Assembly (NCBI RefSeq): GCF_000718025.1
Contig: NZ_JODS01000008.1
Location: 124,001-188,000, forward strand
DNA from: Kitasatospora purpeofusca
GTDB taxonomy: Bacteria; Actinomycetota; Actinomycetes; Streptomycetales; Streptomycetaceae
Length of the DNA stretch: 64,000 nt
Reading direction: 5' to 3'
How positions within the stretch are numbered: the stretch's first letter is position 1; every line of letters begins with the position of its first letter. This document shows positions 7,898-16,144 of this stretch, one piece after another. The notes beneath the pieces were generated by a model. That model saw only the letters and a list, made by a program, of their open reading frames with translations, searched no databases and had not been told where the DNA came from. A program made the position numbers and the translations under genes.

Positions 7898-9221
7898 TGC
7901 GGCTGACCGTGCCGCAGACGCCGTCCGTCCGCGGCTCCTGGCTGCGGTCGTACGGGTCCGAGGTCGGCCCGGACGGCGCGGGGGACGCCCCTGCGACGGC
8001 CGCGAACTGGTCGAACTGCGGGTGGTACCAGCCGTCGTACACGTCGCACTCGGTGTTGCCCGCGTCGGTCGTGGTCTTCTCGAAGTAGAGCCGGTACCGC
8101 TCGACGTTGAACTTCGCCGGGTCGTAGAAGCGGAAGGTGTCCACCCGGCGCACGACGGTCCGCGCCGTCCAGGTGTCGCCGGCCACGTCGGCCGCCGGGG
8201 TGAGCAGGCCGACCGGCTTCGCCACGCCGCCCCCGCCGGGCGCCGGGCTGCTCGCCGGCCGCGGGGGACCGGAGGGCCGGGGCGCGGTGGCGCGCTTGGC
8301 GGCGTCCGGGCCGGGCCGGAGCGGGTAGACGAAGGTGAAGTCGGTGTGCACCAGCACGCCGCGCTTGCCGTCCCCCTCGACGCTGATCCGGCCCTGCAGC
8401 CGGTAGGTGTCGCCGACCGGGATCGCGTCGCGCCCGTCGAAGCGGCTGAACCAGTTGGTCGGGTCCTGCTCGCGGGAGGGGCTGGCCAGCGCCTTCTCGG
8501 CCGCCGCCCGGTCCTCCGGGCCCAGCATGGCCAGGGCCGCCTCCGGGCGGGCGCCGGCCACCGTCCGCGGGTCCAGGTTGGCAGCCACCAGGTACCGCTT
8601 GACCAGTTCGACCTGCGCGGCGACCTGGTCGGCGCCGAACACGCCGATCCTGGTGACCGTGCCCGGTTCGGGCCCGAAGGCGTCGACGGTGGTGGGCCAC
8701 CCCTCGGCGGGGGAGCCCGCCCACGGGCGGTCGACGGTCGGCTGCTTCGGGTCGACCGGCGGTGGCGCGGCGGTCGGTGCCGCGGTCTCCGGGGCGACGG
8801 TCGCCACGGGCGTGCCGGCCGTCGTACCGCCGGAGCCGTCGCCGAACCGCGTCGAGTACCAGGACCGCAGCCCGTCGACGTTCAGCGCCGCGAGCACCAG
8901 GGCGACGGTGAGCACCACGAACAGCGGCGTCCGCCACCGTCCGCCGCGGCGCGGCCGGGGGTTGCCCCACGGGTCGACCGGCCGCGCCCGGCGGGCGAAA
9001 CGCCGCTGCGGCCGGGGCCCGTCGTTCACCGAGCGGCGGCCGCCGGGGTCGACCGGCGGCGTGTGCTGCCACCGGGCGGCGAGCATCCGGGTGCGGCCGG
9101 CCTGCTCCTTCACGGCGGCACCGCGGACGAACTCCTCGTCGAGCACGAGGTCGGCGAACGGGTCCTTCCCGTCCTTCGGCTCCTCGGACGGACGCGGTTC
9201 GGGGTCTTCGGCGATCGGCAT
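7893..9221 (-). CDS. Single-pass membrane protein of unknown function
   Basis: 442 residues from ATG 9221. An N-terminal cytoplasmic region of about 95 residues (acidic, then Arg-rich) precedes one membrane span (TPLFVVLTVALVLAALNV, about 98-115). A Thr/Ala/Pro-rich linker and a large extracytoplasmic domain follow. Two cysteines near the C-terminus (TECDVY and DGVCGTV) may pair. Conserved Streptomyces proteins of this layout have no assigned function that I know of. The 3' end lies in the shared terminator. Confidence 0.75.
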   Translation of the reverse strand: MPIAEDPEPRPSEEPKDGKDPFADLVLDEEFVRGAAVKEQAGRTRMLAARWQHTPPVDPGGRRSVNDGPRPQRRFARRARPVDPWGNPRPRRGGRWRTPLFVVLTVALVLAALNVDGLRSWYSTRFGDGSGGTTAGTPVATVAPETAAPTAAPPPVDPKQPTVDRPWAGSPAEGWPTTVDAFGPEPGTVTRIGVFGADQVAAQVELVKRYLVAANLDPRTVAGARPEAALAMLGPEDRAAAEKALASPSREQDPTNWFSRFDGRDAIPVGDTYRLQGRISVEGDGKRGVLVHTDFTFVYPLRPGPDAAKRATAPRPSGPPRPASSPAPGGGGVAKPVGLLTPAADVAGDTWTARTVVRRVDTFRFYDPAKFNVERYRLYFEKTTTDAGNTECDVYDGWYHPQFDQFAAVAGASPAPSGPTSDPYDRSQEPRTDGVCGTVSRS

Positions 9222-9328
9222 CGCGCCAGTATGCCGACGGGGTGCGACAGCTGTTCGATCGGGGTCGCACCGTCGGGTGAACACCCGCTCGGCGCAGGCC
9301 GTCAGACCACCCGTTTCCTCCCGGAACG

Positions 9329-9778
9329 TCAGTCCTTGGTACGGGCGCGCTTCACCGAGCCGACCACCCCCGCCACACCCAGGACCATGGCCGCCGGGAA
9401 CAGCGAGAGGAAGAACGCCTCGAACACGCCCGCGTCGCCGAGGAACAGCTGGGCCAGCGTGTTCAGGAGGAGCATTCCGCCCGCCGCCGGGAGCGCGGCC
9501 TGCCAGGGGTGCTCGTTCGCCCACTTCTGCAGCCGCCGGTCGGCGGTGTCCCGGCGCAGCCGGCCGCCCACCGTGCCGACCAGGAAGAAGAAGAACAGGG
9601 CGACGCCGGCCGGACCGGCCAGCATGCTCAGCGACCAGTCCCCGTCGATCAGATCGATCACCAGGTCCGTCGCCCCCACCAGGGCACCGACCCCCGCGGC
9701 CGTCCGCCACGGGCCCAAGGTCGCCGCGGCGACGGCGACCTGCCGGTTCTCACGTCGGGACATCTCTCCGTGTGCCAT
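9329..9778 (-). CDS. Small conserved membrane protein
   Basis: 149 residues from ATG 9778; an alternative ATG at 9763 also follows a purine-rich stretch (GGAGAG). Three or four hydrophobic segments are visible (about 29-46, 51-70, 94-113 and 122-142). No catalytic motif is apparent. It is divergent from proC. Function unknown. Confidence 0.65.
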   Translation of the reverse strand: MAHGEMSRRENRQVAVAAATLGPWRTAAGVGALVGATDLVIDLIDGDWSLSMLAGPAGVALFFFFLVGTVGGRLRRDTADRRLQKWANEHPWQAALPAAGGMLLLNTLAQLFLGDAGVFEAFFLSLFPAAMVLGVAGVVGSVKRARTKD

Positions 9779-9950
9779 GCCTCCACGGTGCGCCCGCGCC
9801 CACCGCCGGGCCATAGGGGAGAACCCCGAGTTTCGCCCTAGGGGCTGCGTCGCACCGGTGCCCGCAGGGTGGACGGTGCCGCCCCGGGGCGGGGCGCGGT
9901 GCGAGGATGGCCGGGGTAGCGGGACGCGGCACCGGAGGCAAGGAGCGGCC

Positions 9951-10778
9951 ATGACCAGCAGCGCGGCACACGGACAGAAGATCGCCTTCCTCGGCACGGG
10001 CAAGATCGGGGAGGCCCTGCTCTCCGGTCTGCTGCGGGCCGGCAAGGACCCGGCGGACGTCCTGGTGACGGCCCGTCGGCCCGAGCGGGCCGCCGAGCTG
10101 GCCGCCAGGTACGGGGTCGGCGCGGTGGGCAACGCCGAGGCCGCCAAGCTCGCGGACACCCTGATCCTCGCGGTGAAGCCGCAGGACATGGGCACCCTGC
10201 TGGACGAGCTGGCGCCGCACATCGACCCCGACCGGCTGGTGATCTCGGCCGCGGCCGGCATCCCCACCGCCTGGTTCGAGGCCCGGCTGGCGCCCGGCAC
10301 CCCGGTGGTCCGGGTGATGCCGAACACGCCCGTGCTGGTGGACGAGGGCATGAGCGTCATCTCCGGCGGGTCGCACGCCGCCGAGGCGCACCTGGAGCGG
10401 GCGGAGGAGATCTTCCGCTCGGTCGGCAAGGCGCTGCGGCTGCCCGAGTCCCAGCAGGACGCGGCGACGGCCCTCTCCGGCTCCGGCCCGGCGTACTTCT
10501 ACTTCCTGGTCGAGGCGATGACCGACGCGGGCATTCTGCTCGGCCTGCCCCGGCAGGTGGCGCACGACCTCATCGTGCAGTCGGCGATCGGCGCCTCGGT
10601 GATGCTGCGGGACTCCGGGGAGCACCCGGTGAAGTTGCGCGAGGCGGTCACCTCGCCGGCCGGCACCACCATCGCGGCCATCCGCGAGCTGGAGAACCAC
10701 GGGGTGCGGGCGGCCCTGCTGAGCGCCCTGGAGGCGGCCCGGGACCGCTCCCGGGAGCTGGCCTCCGGCGGCAAGTGA
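9951..10778 (+). CDS. proC: Pyrroline-5-carboxylate reductase
   Basis: 275 residues, normal for ProC, which reduces pyrroline-5-carboxylate to proline with NAD(P)H in the last proline step. The N-terminal Rossmann motif FLGTGKIGEALLSGL is at residues 13-27 and VKPQDM at about 75-80. The family signature runs from SGSGPAYFYFLVEAM (about 176-190) to SPAGTTIAAIRELENHGVR. The ATG has AAGGAG 6 nt upstream. A short hairpin follows the stop. Confidence 0.97.
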   Translation: MTSSAAHGQKIAFLGTGKIGEALLSGLLRAGKDPADVLVTARRPERAAELAARYGVGAVGNAEAAKLADTLILAVKPQDMGTLLDELAPHIDPDRLVISAAAGIPTAWFEARLAPGTPVVRVMPNTPVLVDEGMSVISGGSHAAEAHLERAEEIFRSVGKALRLPESQQDAATALSGSGPAYFYFLVEAMTDAGILLGLPRQVAHDLIVQSAIGASVMLRDSGEHPVKLREAVTSPAGTTIAAIRELENHGVRAALLSALEAARDRSRELASGGK

Positions 10779-10796
10779 CCGGCCGGGACGGCCGGT
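10778..10796 (+). terminator. Short hairpin after proC
   Basis: 7-bp perfect stem ACCGGCC and GGCCGGT around GGGAC, immediately after the proC stop and 12 bp before the next gene. It may be only a weak terminator. Confidence 0.4.
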
Positions 10797-10808
10797 AGGG
10801 TCGCCCGT

Positions 10809-11465
10809 ATGGCCTATGAACTGGTGATCTTCGACAACGACGGTGTCCTGGTGGACAGCGAGCCGCTCTCCAACCGGGTGCTCGCCGAGTACCTGACCGA
10901 GCTGGGCTACCCGACCACCGTCGAGGACTCCTACCGGGACTTCATGGGCACCGCGGCCCACCGGGTGCACGACGTGATCGCCGAGCGGTACGACGGCGCG
11001 CTCCTCCCGGAGGGCTTCGACGAGGCGTTCCACGGCCGGGTCTTCGACACCTTCACCGCCGAACTCGCCGCCGTGCGGGGCGCGGAGACGCTGCTGAAGG
11101 AGCTCCGGCAGCGCTCCGTGCCGTACTGCCTGGCCTCGTCCGCGCACCACAGCTGGATCCGCGCCGCGCTGGACGTCACCGGTCTGCGCGGGTGGCTCCC
11201 GGAGGAGCGGATCTTCAGCGCCCAGGACGTGGGGGTGGGCAAGCCGGCACCGGACCTCTTCCTGCACGCCGCCCGCACCCTCGGCGTCGATCCGGCCGCC
11301 TGCCTGGTGGTGGAGGACAGCCCGAACGGCGTGCTCGCCGCCCGCGCGGCCGGTATGGACGTGTACGGCTACACCGCGCTGACCGACCCGGCGAAGCTGA
11401 CCGCCGCCGGCGCCACCGGCCTGATCGCCGACCTCGCCGAGGTGCTCCCCCTGCTCGACCGGTAG
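10809..11465 (+). CDS. HAD-superfamily hydrolase, beta-phosphoglucomutase-like
   Basis: 218 residues. HAD motif I is FDNDGVLVDSEP (about 8-19; nucleophile Asp9, acid/base Asp11). Motif II is LASSAHH, motif III the Lys of GVGKPAPDLFL, and motif IV VVEDSPNGVLAARAAGM. The alpha-helical cap between motifs I and II identifies the CbbY/Gph/beta-PGM subfamily, which acts on small sugar phosphates or phosphoglycolate. The exact substrate is not determined by these motifs. Confidence 0.9.
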   Translation: MAYELVIFDNDGVLVDSEPLSNRVLAEYLTELGYPTTVEDSYRDFMGTAAHRVHDVIAERYDGALLPEGFDEAFHGRVFDTFTAELAAVRGAETLLKELRQRSVPYCLASSAHHSWIRAALDVTGLRGWLPEERIFSAQDVGVGKPAPDLFLHAARTLGVDPAACLVVEDSPNGVLAARAAGMDVYGYTALTDPAKLTAAGATGLIADLAEVLPLLDR

Positions 11466-11582
11466 CTCCCGGAGTCCCCGGGGCCGGTCGGCGGACGCGG
11501 CCGACCCACGCACACCCCCTCCCGCGAACGCCCGCCAGCGCCTACGCTCTCGCCACCGACCGCCGTACCGGCCAGTAGCGAG

Positions 11583-12857
11583 GTGGATGTGCCTACCGAG
11601 AGTGCCTACCGTTCCGGGAGCGACGCGGGGGACGGGAGCGTCCCGGTCACGCCGCGGCTCCGGGCCGGCCGGGCGGCGCTGGCCGCGAGCTTCCTCCTCC
11701 AGGGCGTCACCTTCGCCCTGCTGGTCACCTGCATCCCGGAGATCCAGGACCGGTACGGGCTGAGCGACTCCCTGCTGCCGCTGTTCCTGGCCGCGGTGCC
11801 GGTGCTGGCCGGGGTGGGGTCGATCGCCTCCGAGCGGCTGGTGCGCCGGACGAGCGCGCGGGCCGTGCTGCGGGTGGTCCAGCCGGCGGTGTGCGCGACC
11901 CTTGCCGCCGCCGGCCTGGGCGACGAGCTCTGGCAACTGGCGCTGGCCCTGGGTGCCTTCGGCCTGCTGGTCGGCGCGCTGGACGCGAGTATGAACATGC
12001 TCGGGGTCGGGCTCCAGCACCGCTACGGCCGCTCGGTGATGCTCGGCTTCCACGCCGCGTTCAGCCTCGGCGGCATCGTCGGCGCGGCCGTCGCGGGTCT
12101 CGGCGCGCACGTCGGGCTCGGTCTGCCGGTGCTGTTCGGGACGGCGGCCGGGGTGGTCGCCCCGCTCGCGCTGCTGGCCGGCACCAGGTTCGCCGGACCG
12201 GCCGAACTCGGCGACGCGGTACGGGAGGCCGCCGCGGCCGCGGCCCGGTCGATCCCCTGGCGGCCGCTGCTGCCGCTCTGCCTGGTGATGGCCTTCGCCT
12301 ACATCGCCGACGCCTCGGTCTCCAACTACAGCGTCAAGTACCTGACCGACGGTCTGGGCAGCCCCGAGGACGTCGCCAAGCTCTCGTACCTCGGCTACAT
12401 GGTGGCGATGCTGCTCGGCCGGGCGCTCGGCGACCGCGCGGTGCAGCGCTGGGGCGCCGTCCCGGTGGTGCGGTCCGGTGCCGCGCTGTCCGCGCTCGGG
12501 TTCGCGCTGGCCGCCGCCGCGCCCGCCGCCTGGGCCGGGATCGCCGGCTTCACCGTGCTGGGGCTGGGGATCTGCGCGATCATCCCGCAGGTGTTCGCGG
12601 CCGGCGGGCGGCTGTTCCCGGCCGACTCGGACGCCGCGGTGGCCCGGCTCAACCTGTTCAACTACGTGGGGTTCCTGGTGGGTTCGCCATTGGTGGGGGC
12701 GCTCGCGGACGCGAGTTCGTACCGCTGGGCGCTGCTGGCGCCGATGCTGCTGGTGCTGGCGGTGCTGCCGCTGGCGGACCGCTTCGCCCCGGCGGCGGCG
12801 CCGTCCCCGGCGCCCACCGGTCCGGCCGTCCGGGACGCCGTCCGGGGCACGCCGTAG
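11583..12857 (+). CDS. MFS transporter
   Basis: 424 residues with about 12 hydrophobic segments in two halves and an amphipathic N-terminus, typical of a major facilitator permease. The cytoplasmic loop between segments 2 and 3 carries SERLVRRTSARAV. A second GTG at 11589, spaced 4 nt after GAGGTGG, may be the real start. It converges with the MarR gene across a hairpin, so the two are not an operon, although MarR proteins often control adjacent exporters. Substrate unknown. Confidence 0.88.
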   Translation: MDVPTESAYRSGSDAGDGSVPVTPRLRAGRAALAASFLLQGVTFALLVTCIPEIQDRYGLSDSLLPLFLAAVPVLAGVGSIASERLVRRTSARAVLRVVQPAVCATLAAAGLGDELWQLALALGAFGLLVGALDASMNMLGVGLQHRYGRSVMLGFHAAFSLGGIVGAAVAGLGAHVGLGLPVLFGTAAGVVAPLALLAGTRFAGPAELGDAVREAAAAAARSIPWRPLLPLCLVMAFAYIADASVSNYSVKYLTDGLGSPEDVAKLSYLGYMVAMLLGRALGDRAVQRWGAVPVVRSGAALSALGFALAAAAPAAWAGIAGFTVLGLGICAIIPQVFAAGGRLFPADSDAAVARLNLFNYVGFLVGSPLVGALADASSYRWALLAPMLLVLAVLPLADRFAPAAAPSPAPTGPAVRDAVRGTP

Positions 12858-12880
12858 GGCGCGCCACCGGAGGGCGCGCC
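12858..12880. terminator. Bidirectional terminator between MFS and MarR genes
   Basis: 8-bp arms GGCGCGCC repeated in inverted order around a 7-nt loop, between two convergent stops. Confidence 0.6.
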
Positions 12881-12909
12881 TCAGGCGGTCCGGCTCAAGG
12901 GCGTCGGCC

Positions 12910-13395
12910 TCAGGCTGTCGCCTCCCTGATCTCCGTCAGCGACTCGTCCAGGATCGCCCTGGCGCGGGTGAACCAGTCGGTGAGTACGGCGATCTCGGCC
13001 GGGGTGTAGTCGGCGAAGAGGCCGTTGATCCGGCCGTAGAACGGGCCGTAGACCTCCATGATCCGGTCCTGCGCGGCGGCCTCCAGCACCACCCGCACCC
13101 GGCGGCGGTCGCCCGGGTCGGCCTCGCGCCGGGCGTACCCGGCCTTCTCCAGCCGGTTGAGCACTCCGGTCACCGCGCCGGTGGTCAGCTGCGCGCGTTC
13201 GGCGAGGTCGCCCGCGGCCAGGGCCTCGCCGGCCATCGCCGCCTCGATCAGGAAGCCGACGCAGGTGAGGTCGGTGACGTTCAGACCGAGCCGCGCCGCG
13301 ATGTCCTGCTGGCCGAACTGCGCGAGCGCGATCATCCGGTCCATCGCGTAGAGCGCCTGCTCGGGCGACGCCTCGGGGCGCGGCTTGCCCTCCAC
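12910..13395 (-). CDS. MarR-family transcriptional regulator
   Basis: 161 residues from GTG 13395, chosen because AAGGAG lies 7 nt upstream; a longer ATG start at 13413 lacks such a site. The winged helix is clear: LAERAQLTTGAVTGVLNRLEKAGYARREADPGDRRRVRVVL, with the DxRxR wing. Flanking helices would form the dimer interface. An 18-bp palindrome just upstream is the likely operator, suggesting autoregulation and control of the divergent small gene. Confidence 0.9.
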   Translation of the reverse strand: MEGKPRPEASPEQALYAMDRMIALAQFGQQDIAARLGLNVTDLTCVGFLIEAAMAGEALAAGDLAERAQLTTGAVTGVLNRLEKAGYARREADPGDRRRVRVVLEAAAQDRIMEVYGPFYGRINGLFADYTPAEIAVLTDWFTRARAILDESLTEIREATA

Positions 13396-13421
13396 GGGAA
13401 ATCTCCTTAGCATCTAAGTTA

Positions 13422-13439
13422 CTTATCTCGTGAGATAAG
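13422..13439. promoter_or_regulatory. Perfect 18-bp palindrome, candidate MarR operator
   Basis: CTTATCTC, 2-nt centre GT, then GAGATAAG. It is perfectly symmetrical and AT-rich against a very GC-rich background. It lies 26 bp upstream of the MarR start and 62 bp upstream of the divergent gene. Size and symmetry fit a MarR dimer site. Confidence 0.65.
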
Positions 13440-13501
13440 CCGTCGGTCCGTTCGCGGACGGGAGCCCGGGTGGACCCGTCCATCACACCAAACGAGGACA
13501 C

Positions 13502-13897
13502 ATGGGCGCACACGCCGATCACGACATGGGCCACACCGTGGCCGGCTGGACCGGCACCGCCGTCGTCACCCTGGGCTTCGCCGTCGCGGGCGCGGCCTTC
13601 GTCGCGGGCTCCGGACCGGGCCTCTGGGCCGGCGCGGCGCTGATCCTGCTCGGGGCGGTCGCCGCCTGGGTACTGCACCTGGCAGGCCGGGGCAAGGCCA
13701 CCGGGCCGCGCCCACCGGAACTGCGGCACTGGCGCACCCCCGACCCGGCCGGCCGGCACGGCCACCCCGACTGCCTCGGCTGCCGGCTGGCCGGCCGCCG
13801 AACCGCCCGCGCCGCCGCCCGGACGCCCGCGCACGCCCCCGTTGGCGCGGCCACGCCCGCCGCCGCGCCCGCCCCGGGGACGAGCGCCCGGGTCTGA
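13502..13897 (+). CDS. Small membrane protein, HGxxPAAW-like
   Basis: 131 residues. The N-terminus MGAHADHDMGHTVAGWTGT resembles the HGxxPAAW motif of small streptomycete membrane proteins. Two hydrophobic segments follow (about 20-37 and 40-60), then a C-terminal region with HGHPDCLGCRLAGRR and an Ala/Pro tail. The start has GAGG upstream. It is divergent from the MarR gene and shares its palindrome region, so it may be the regulated gene. Function unknown. Confidence 0.7.
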   Translation: MGAHADHDMGHTVAGWTGTAVVTLGFAVAGAAFVAGSGPGLWAGAALILLGAVAAWVLHLAGRGKATGPRPPELRHWRTPDPAGRHGHPDCLGCRLAGRRTARAAARTPAHAPVGAATPAAAPAPGTSARV

Positions 13898-13966
13898 CTC
13901 CCGTACCGCGGGCGTTCAAGGACCCGTTGCCCGGCCGGACGGCCGCCACCCACTACGGTGGAGGCC

Positions 13967-15163
13967 ATGCCCGACGCCGAGCGTGACCCCTCCTGCGGCC
14001 TGCACCTGTTCTGGGACGAGGCGGTCACCGCCTACGACTTCGGCCCGGGCCACCCGATGGACCCCACCCGGCTGTCGCTCACCATGCGCCTGGTCGAGGA
14101 CCTCGGCCTCGCCGCCGGACCGGGTGTCACCGTCCGCTCCGCGCCCGCCGCGGGCGACTCCACCCTCCGGCTGGTGCACACCGCGGCGTACGTCGAGGCG
14201 GTCAAGCAGGCCGCCGCCCACCCCGACCGGCAGGACTCGCGGCACGGCCTGGGCACCGACGACAACTGGTCCTTCCCCGCCCTCCACTCCGCCTCCGCGC
14301 TGATCGCCGGCCAGTCGGTCGCCGCCGCCGAGGCCGTCTGGCGCGGGGAGACCCCGCACGCCGTCAACTTCGCCGGCGGGCTGCACCACGCGATGCCCGA
14401 CCGCGCCTCCGGCTTCTGCGTCTACAACGACCCGGCCCTCGCCATCGCCCGGCTGCTCGAACTCGGCGCCGAGCGGATCGCCTACGTCGACGTGGACGTC
14501 CACCACGGCGACGGCGTCCAGCAGGCGTTCTGGGACGACCCCCGGGTGCTCACCGTCTCGCTGCACGAGCACCCGGCCACGCTCTTCCCGCAGACCGGCT
14601 GGAGCACCGAGACCGGTGGCCCGGGCGCCGAGGGGTCCGCCGCCAACCTCCCGCTGCCGGCCGGCACCGGCGACGCCGGCTGGCTGCGCGCCTTCCACGC
14701 CCTGGTGCCCGAGCTTCTGGCCGCCTTCCGCCCGCAGGTCCTGGTCACCCAGCACGGGGCCGACACCCATCTGGAGGACCCGCTCGCCCACCTCGCCGTG
14801 ACCGTGGACGCCCAGCGGGCCATCGCCGGGGCGCTGCACGGGCTGGCGCACGAGCACGCCGACGGCCGGTGGATCGCGCTCGGCGGGGGCGGCTACGCGG
14901 TGGTCGACGTCGTCCCGAGAGCCTGGACCCACCTGGTCGCCACCGCCGCGGGCCGGCCGGTCGACCCGGCCACCGAGACCCCGGAGTCCTGGCGCGCCGA
15001 GGTCTACCGGCGCACCCGGGGCCCCGCCCCGCTCCGGATGACCGACGGCGCCAGCCCGGTCTGGCGCGACTTCGACGCGGGATACGATCCGGCGGACCGC
15101 CTCGACCAGGCGATTCTGGCCGCCCGCCGCGCCGTCCTGCCGCACCACGGCCTGCTGCCCTGA
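13967..15163 (+). CDS. acuC: AcuC-type class I histone deacetylase-family enzyme
   Basis: 398 residues from ATG 13967, which follows GGAGG closely; a GTG at 13958 is also possible. Metal-dependent deacetylase residues are present: the His pair in GGLHHAMPD (about 140-141), the zinc ligands Asp177 and His179 in YVDVDVHHGDG, Asp266 in TQHGADTH, and the glycine-rich GGGGYAVV loop. In Bacillus AcuC deacetylates acetyl-CoA synthetase. In actinomycetes the homologues are general lysine deacetylase candidates. Confidence 0.9.
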   Translation: MPDAERDPSCGLHLFWDEAVTAYDFGPGHPMDPTRLSLTMRLVEDLGLAAGPGVTVRSAPAAGDSTLRLVHTAAYVEAVKQAAAHPDRQDSRHGLGTDDNWSFPALHSASALIAGQSVAAAEAVWRGETPHAVNFAGGLHHAMPDRASGFCVYNDPALAIARLLELGAERIAYVDVDVHHGDGVQQAFWDDPRVLTVSLHEHPATLFPQTGWSTETGGPGAEGSAANLPLPAGTGDAGWLRAFHALVPELLAAFRPQVLVTQHGADTHLEDPLAHLAVTVDAQRAIAGALHGLAHEHADGRWIALGGGGYAVVDVVPRAWTHLVATAAGRPVDPATETPESWRAEVYRRTRGPAPLRMTDGASPVWRDFDAGYDPADRLDQAILAARRAVLPHHGLLP

Positions 15164-15406
15164 GCGGTGGCGAAGGATCGCCGTCCGCTTGTGAGGACCT
15201 GGTGTCCGGTCGCGTTCCGTGCGCAGGCCGACCGGTACAGATCGCCGATCGACTACGTACTGCAACCGACTTATCCCTCACCGTACGAGGACTGGGCTTC
15301 TCCCTCTTCCCACTGGTACCACCCATAACTACTCTGGGGATACACGTGTGCCGGTGGAGTCACCGGAGGGGAAGCCGGTGCCTTGCACACGGGTAAGGGT
15401 CGGGTG
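15164..15406 (+). promoter_or_regulatory. Upstream region of the BdtA-like regulator gene
   Basis: About 240 bp without a gene, with a relatively AT-rich section around 15230-15350 containing TACAGATCG, CTTATCC and CATAACTACTCT stretches. This base composition is promoter-like in such a GC-rich genome. I could not assign a defined operator. Confidence 0.4.
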
Positions 15407-15622
15407 ATGGTCATGAGTTCCGGCGAACGCCCCTTGCAGGACGTCGTCTTCCTGACCGTGGCCGAGGTGGCCGCGGTCATGCGGGTCTCCAAGATGACGG
15501 TCTACCGGTTGGTGCACAGCGGTGAGCTGCCTGCCATCCGGGTCGGCCGCTCGTTCAGGGTGCCCCAGCAGGCAGTGCACGAGTACCTCAAGGAGTCCTA
15601 CGTGCGGCTCGAGAGCGCGTAG
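15407..15622 (+). CDS. Excisionase-family (MerR-like) DNA-binding protein, BdtA-like
   Basis: 71 residues from ATG 15407 (AAGGG 7 nt upstream); ATG 15413 is an alternative. Nearly the whole protein is one winged helix-turn-helix: FLTVAEVAAVMRVSKMTVYRLVHSGELPAIRVGRSFRVPQQAVHEYL, the excisionase/BldC-type fold. It matches the small regulator known as BdtA in S. coelicolor, which I recall lying a few genes from bldN there, as here. It is distinct from BldC itself. Target genes are not evident. Confidence 0.88.
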   Translation: MVMSSGERPLQDVVFLTVAEVAAVMRVSKMTVYRLVHSGELPAIRVGRSFRVPQQAVHEYLKESYVRLESA

Positions 15623-15638
15623 GCAAAGGCCGGTCCGG

Positions 15639-15665
15639 GCGGGGTCCACCACCGGTGGGCCCCGC
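15639..15665 (+). terminator. Terminator after the BdtA-like gene
   Basis: 12-bp stem with one mismatch: GCGGGGTCCACC (15639-15650), loop ACC, GGTGGGCCCCGC (15654-15665). Confidence 0.6.
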
Positions 15666-15814
15666 CTCCGTTCGCTCCGGATTCGCCTGCGGTTCGCCTG
15701 CTCCCGGGGGCGCGATTACGACCCTGGGCAAGGGGACGGTAGGCTGGGCCCTCACGTCAGTCGTATGGACTCCGTCTCTCACGGGCGAGAGTCTCAGTGA
15801 GCGAGGGTTGTTCC

Positions 15815-15913
15815 GTGGGCTCTGTCATCAAGAAGCGTCGCAAGCGTATGGCCAAGAAGAAGCACCGCAAGCTTCTCAAGCGCACGCGCGTTCAGCGTCG
15901 CAACAAGAAGTAA
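15815..15913 (+). CDS. 32-residue basic ribosome-associated peptide, AURKAIP1/bTHX-like
   Basis: GTG 15815 to TAA 15913 encodes 32 residues, starting MGSVIKKRRKRMAKKKHRK and ending VQRRNKK. Over half are Lys or Arg. This is the AURKAIP1/COX24 domain peptide conserved in actinobacteria, annotated as a small 30S-associated protein (bS22/bTHX type). GAGGG lies 9 nt upstream, and a strong terminator with a T-run follows. It is conserved between the excisionase-type gene and the epimerase gene in streptomycetes. Confidence 0.88.
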   Translation: MGSVIKKRRKRMAKKKHRKLLKRTRVQRRNKK

Positions 15914-15946
15914 GCGCCCCCGGCCGCGCTCGCGCGCCCAGCGCTT

Positions 15947-15988
15947 GGCACCGCCCGTCCTGGCCTTCCGGCCGGGGCGGGCGGTGCC
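15947..15988 (+). terminator. Intrinsic terminator after the basic peptide gene
   Basis: 11-bp perfect stem GGCACCGCCCG (15947-15957) and CGGGCGGTGCC (15978-15988), followed by GCTTTT. One of the few terminators here with a T-run. Confidence 0.75.
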
Positions 15989-16086
15989 GCTTTTCCGGCC
16001 CGTCCGCTTTTCCGGCCCCGCCGTTCTCCTGGCCCCGCCGTTCTCCTGGCCCGGTCGTTTCCCGGCCCGGTGTTTCCCGGCCCGCC
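15989..16086. repeat. Six-unit degenerate tandem repeat
   Basis: Units at 15989-16005, 16006-16022, 16023-16039, 16040-16056 (17 bp each), 16057-16071 and 16072-16086 (15 bp each). The theme is G-(C/T)TTTCC(C/T)GGCCC followed by GTCC, CGCC or GGTC. It fills the gap between the basic peptide's terminator and the epimerase gene. Confidence 0.7.
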
Positions 16087-16144
16087 GGGGCGGCGCGGTA
16101 CGGTGCACGCAGGTCTCCCGGGCCGAGGAATGGGGTGCAGCGCT

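Noticed and set aside
15407..15622. The excisionase-family gene as bldC or a phage excisionase.
   Set aside because: Its sequence and neighbours fit the chromosomal BdtA-like regulator. There is no integrase, att site or other phage gene nearby, and it differs from BldC as I remember it.
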